From the NCBI GenBank assembly GCA_937900065.1, contig CALCDS010000239.1, positions 1 through 7,001 on the forward strand: a stretch of DNA of 7,001 bases. The letters run 5' to 3'. The notes under the pieces are model-generated. The model saw only the letters and a list, made by a program, of their open reading frames with translations, searched no databases and was not told where the DNA came from. Below, in pieces: positions 4,201 to 7,001 of this stretch (position 1 is its first letter; every line of letters starts with the position of its first letter). The position numbers and the translations under genes were made by a program. Source of the stretch: an uncultured Clostridiaceae bacterium. Its GTDB lineage: Bacteria > Bacillota > Clostridia > Clostridiales > Oxobacteraceae.

Positions 4201-6927
4201 TTATAACTTTATGATGTTTCTTAAAATAAAGGATATTTCATCATCATTGAATTCGATGCAATAAAAGCGTTCAATATCTAAGACGCTATCCTTTATGCAA
4301 TTGAATTCATGAGTGAATTTCCCTTTTAGCATGTCTTTATAGCAGCACGGCGGAATGCTCCCGCCGGATACAAGCCTGCTTACCGTGCATGCCATATGAA
4401 CCATCAACCCGACCGACACTTCATATGGTATATCTATGCCTGTCTTGTCATGGACCTTATCAACAAACTCCTCATAAAACTTTTGAAACCTCGATAGATC
4501 TATATTGGTTATATCGTTTTTGAGCTCTTCCATGAATGTGCTGTAATCTTTTTTATCTTGAACAGTTTCGCAGCATTCACTTTTAAGACTGCTGATCACG
4601 CCCTTGAGCTTTCGGCAATCCTTGTCCATAAATATATCGTAAGTTGATATGAATGGTATTCCATAAATATTGGGATTTATTGTGCCCACAATCGCAATAA
4701 TATGCTTTTCCATTGACAGGTTGCTTATGACATTATACATGTACTCCTTATTGTTCAATGCCATGGGGACTACTTTGATTTTGTACTGACTTATGTCTAT
4801 CTTGCTTTCTATGAATTCCTTTAATTTTATAGCACTCCCCTCACCCGTGGTGCACAATGTTATTATTATGTTGTCCGCGTCCGGAATAAACGAATCCGAT
4901 ACCTTTAAACCGTATGGACTGTAACTATATGTTTCATATTTTACGGCTTCATAAATCTTGTTTATATCAGATTCGATTATAGCCTTTCTTGAACATTCTA
5001 TTGCAATCGGAGTCGATACCATGTCAAGAGCTCTTATTTCTATTCCCGTATCCTTGTTTATCAACTCTCCATATATATTCAATGAACCCATATCTGTAAG
5101 CAGCAGCACTCCTGAACCTTGATGCTTATTTACAATCAGATTCTTCAATTCCTCATAAGCTGTTTTGGAACTTTTGCTAAGGCTCATATCATATGCGTAT
5201 ACATTGTTTGCGCCTACCAGCCTGTTTACCACTTCAGCCATCGAAGATGCCGTAGCCCTCCCGTGCATGGCTATCACGACTATGGGCCTGTTCTCCAGGT
5301 TTTCATTTCCCAAACTATCTATTGTAAGGAACATGGTGATAAAACCTATTTCGTCTTCAGGCAAAGATATGCCGTACTTTTTTTCGATTGCAGATGCAAG
5401 CTCCTTTGATATTTCAAATTCCCTTGGATAATCTTTCTTTATATTTGCCAGGCTGTAATTTATTATGGTCTTGTTGTTTTTAATCCTTGTTATGCTGCTG
5501 TTCACATGAAGGCACAGCCCGTAAAACACCTTCATTGGAAATATTTTTTTTAGCTTGACTCCGGCCTTTTCAATAAAATCTTCCACTATATTGATTATTT
5601 CCTCATCGACCAACTTTGAAAGGTCTTCTTTTCCAGTTTTCTGCTCAAAATTCCGGATGAAGCCTTTAAAATAATTGTTTATATTGATTTCCATAATGGT
5701 TTTGATCTCGTCGTTCTCAATGCCCTTGTCCTTTAATTTCTTGACTTCGCTTTCTATCTGCTCATAAATATTATATGATGGGGAATAATTGTCCGATATT
5801 ATTGCATTTTTCTGCCCGCCTGCAATAGAGTAAAACCTGATATCCCCTTTTACCAACTTGTCTACCTTTAGTGAACAATTCTTATAAAGTATAAGTCCTT
5901 GGTTTACATTGGACGGGAAGTCGGTAAAATGCACTTCTACGTCTTCAAGTTTATTTGAGATTGCGTTTAAAAATGCATTGGCACAGCCTAGCTGTATGTC
6001 GCTTTTCAGCTGGCCGACATTTCCGGGGCAGTCATACAATAAAAGCTGCCTTATGGAATTTGCAGATACAAAGATCGTTTTTTTTATCCTTGTACATTCA
6101 GTTCTGAAAAATTCATATATGAGCTCAAGCCTTTCTTCAAGCGTTCTTTCACTTAAGGGAGGTATTTTTATATTCATTGGTATCCTTCGGGTGAATGTCT
6201 TAAGGAGCATTTCATCTATATTCTCGGTTGTGGCGCATATTATGAGAAGTTTGCTCTCCTTTTTAGTTTCGCTGCCTAAAGGAGTATAAAGCCCCCTATC
6301 AATCAAATAAAAAAGCATTTCCTGGCCTTCCGGAGGCAGCCTGTGCACTTCGTCTAAAAAAAGTATGCCTCCGTTGGCCTTAGCGACTATGCCTTCCCTG
6401 TCCTTATCAGCTCCTGTAAATGCTCCTTTTTTGCATCCGAACAGGTGGGCCAAAAGAAGCTGGGAATTGTTGGCATAATCCGAACAATTGAAAACTTCAA
6501 AAGGAGCATTCAAGTCAAACACCTTATTTTCAATAGCAAACTTATACATAAGTTCCGCAAACAATGTCTTTCCCACTCCGGTAGGGCCCATTATTATCGT
6601 ATGAAGCCCCATGGGAGGATACAATATAGCTGCCTTGGCTTGTTGTATGCATTTTTTCAAACTTCTGTCGCACCCTATCAGCGTATCAAAATTATGTTTT
6701 TGAACCGGCCTGATATTGTGAAATATAACCATGGTGTTTAAAACATACAATACGGGTTTATGCTTTACTTTGAGGAGCTTGCCTTCCTTATACAGTTCAT
6801 TGAGAGCCGAACTTACATTGCTTCTTTGCATGTTGAGCATGCTGCTTATCTCTTCCGTGCACATTGCTTTTTTGCCGTTTGAAGTTTCAGTTTTAATGAG
6901 GTTCAGTATTTTTTCCTTGTTATTCAT
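4201..6927 (-). CDS. LevR/ManR-type sigma-54-dependent PTS regulator, 908 aa
   Basis: This cytosolic activator of sigma-54 promoters, of the type that controls mannose/fructose/sorbose-class PTS operons, has these domains in order: an N-terminal winged helix (about 1-63); AAA+ ATPase (about 80-330) with Walker A GPTGVGKT (114-121), sigma-54 contact loop GAFTGA (168-173), Walker B GGILFLDE (186-193) and likely arginine finger R247/R248; PRD1 (about 435-540, H474); EIIA-Man-like (about 547-670, H555 in AMHGRA); EIIB-like (about 683-775, C692); and PRD2 (about 800-908, H844). In B. subtilis LevR (about 938 aa), phosphorylation of the EIIA histidine by HPr activates and phosphorylation of the PRD2 histidine by the cognate EIIB inhibits; H555 and H844 occupy the equivalent positions. 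The usual bacterial-enhancer HTH is thus N-terminal, as in LevR. GAAGGG lies 5 nt before the ATG. No PTS gene is in the window, so the sugar is unknown. The gene looks intact. Confidence 0.93.
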   Translation of the reverse strand: MNNKEKILNLIKTETSNGKKAMCTEEISSMLNMQRSNVSSALNELYKEGKLLKVKHKPVLYVLNTMVIFHNIRPVQKHNFDTLIGCDRSLKKCIQQAKAAILYPPMGLHTIIMGPTGVGKTLFAELMYKFAIENKVFDLNAPFEVFNCSDYANNSQLLLAHLFGCKKGAFTGADKDREGIVAKANGGILFLDEVHRLPPEGQEMLFYLIDRGLYTPLGSETKKESKLLIICATTENIDEMLLKTFTRRIPMNIKIPPLSERTLEERLELIYEFFRTECTRIKKTIFVSANSIRQLLLYDCPGNVGQLKSDIQLGCANAFLNAISNKLEDVEVHFTDFPSNVNQGLILYKNCSLKVDKLVKGDIRFYSIAGGQKNAIISDNYSPSYNIYEQIESEVKKLKDKGIENDEIKTIMEININNYFKGFIRNFEQKTGKEDLSKLVDEEIINIVEDFIEKAGVKLKKIFPMKVFYGLCLHVNSSITRIKNNKTIINYSLANIKKDYPREFEISKELASAIEKKYGISLPEDEIGFITMFLTIDSLGNENLENRPIVVIAMHGRATASSMAEVVNRLVGANNVYAYDMSLSKSSKTAYEELKNLIVNKHQGSGVLLLTDMGSLNIYGELINKDTGIEIRALDMVSTPIAIECSRKAIIESDINKIYEAVKYETYSYSPYGLKVSDSFIPDADNIIITLCTTGEGSAIKLKEFIESKIDISQYKIKVVPMALNNKEYMYNVISNLSMEKHIIAIVGTINPNIYGIPFISTYDIFMDKDCRKLKGVISSLKSECCETVQDKKDYSTFMEELKNDITNIDLSRFQKFYEEFVDKVHDKTGIDIPYEVSVGLMVHMACTVSRLVSGGSIPPCCYKDMLKGKFTHEFNCIKDSVLDIERFYCIEFNDDEISFILRNIIKL

Positions 6928-6958
6928 ACTAACCCTTCTTTAATTCATAAATTATGAT

Positions 6959-6987
6959 TTTATATGAAATGCCATATCAAATGTAAA
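6959..6987 (-). promoter_or_regulatory. Sigma-A-type promoter of the LevR-type regulator
   Basis: Read on the minus strand, TTTACA (6987-6982) and TATAAA (6964-6959) are 17 bp apart, each one base off consensus. Transcription would start about 25 nt before the ATG at 6927, with the GAAGGG ribosome binding site at 6938-6933. No sigma-54 -24/-12 element is seen here, so the activator does not appear to drive its own gene through sigma-54. Confidence 0.6.
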
Positions 6988-7001
6988 TCATTGATTTAAA
7001 A

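Noticed and set aside
5909..6289. 126-codon plus-strand ORF
   Set aside because: It is antisense to the AAA+ part of the LevR-type gene, whose motifs are intact; a coding shadow.
6970..6980. TGGCAT on the minus strand as a sigma-54 promoter of the regulator
   Set aside because: No TTGC at the -12 spacing; the sigma-A boxes explain the region better.
1..7001. CRISPR array, tRNA/rRNA genes, insertion sequence or phage attachment site
   Set aside because: No regularly spaced repeats, cloverleaf-like segments, transposase motifs or terminal inverted repeats were seen.

Overview
The window looks like chromosomal DNA from an AT-rich, anaerobic, low-GC Gram-positive bacterium, most likely of class Clostridia. 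The evidence is a sensory-type [FeFe]-hydrogenase, a SpoIIE-family phosphatase, strong GGAGG-like ribosome binding sites, sigma-A-type promoters and a LevR-type PTS regulator. The genus cannot be read from the sequence.

Left block (about 1-3291, + strand): a tight three-gene operon. It encodes a small thioredoxin-like [2Fe-2S] protein, a HydS-like [FeFe]-hydrogenase-domain protein (two [4Fe-4S] clusters, H-cluster domain, a four-Cys Fe-S domain, PAS, coiled coil) and a SpoIIE/PP2C-type Ser/Thr phosphatase with an unassigned C-terminal domain. The genes are 3 bp apart and then overlap by 4 bp at a TTG start. A good promoter lies at 33-61. An 18-bp element resembling the Rex (NADH/NAD+ sensor) operator covers its -35 box and most of the spacer. 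The simplest reading is a redox or H2 sensing pathway: the iron-sulfur and H-cluster module senses, PAS and coiled coil transmit, and the phosphatase is the output. Neither the kinase nor the phosphoprotein target is in the window.

Middle (3292-4200): a separately promoted msrA (methionine sulfoxide reductase A), then a convergent 261-bp intergenic region. Its only clear structure is an inverted repeat that pairs better in minus-strand RNA and may terminate the gene on the right.

Right block (4201-6927, - strand): a full-length LevR/ManR-type sigma-54 activator with winged helix, AAA+ domain carrying GAFTGA, PRD1, EIIA-Man-like, EIIB-like and PRD2 domains. It has its own sigma-A-type promoter at 6959-6987. 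Its target PTS operon is not in the window. Nothing obvious links the left and right blocks.
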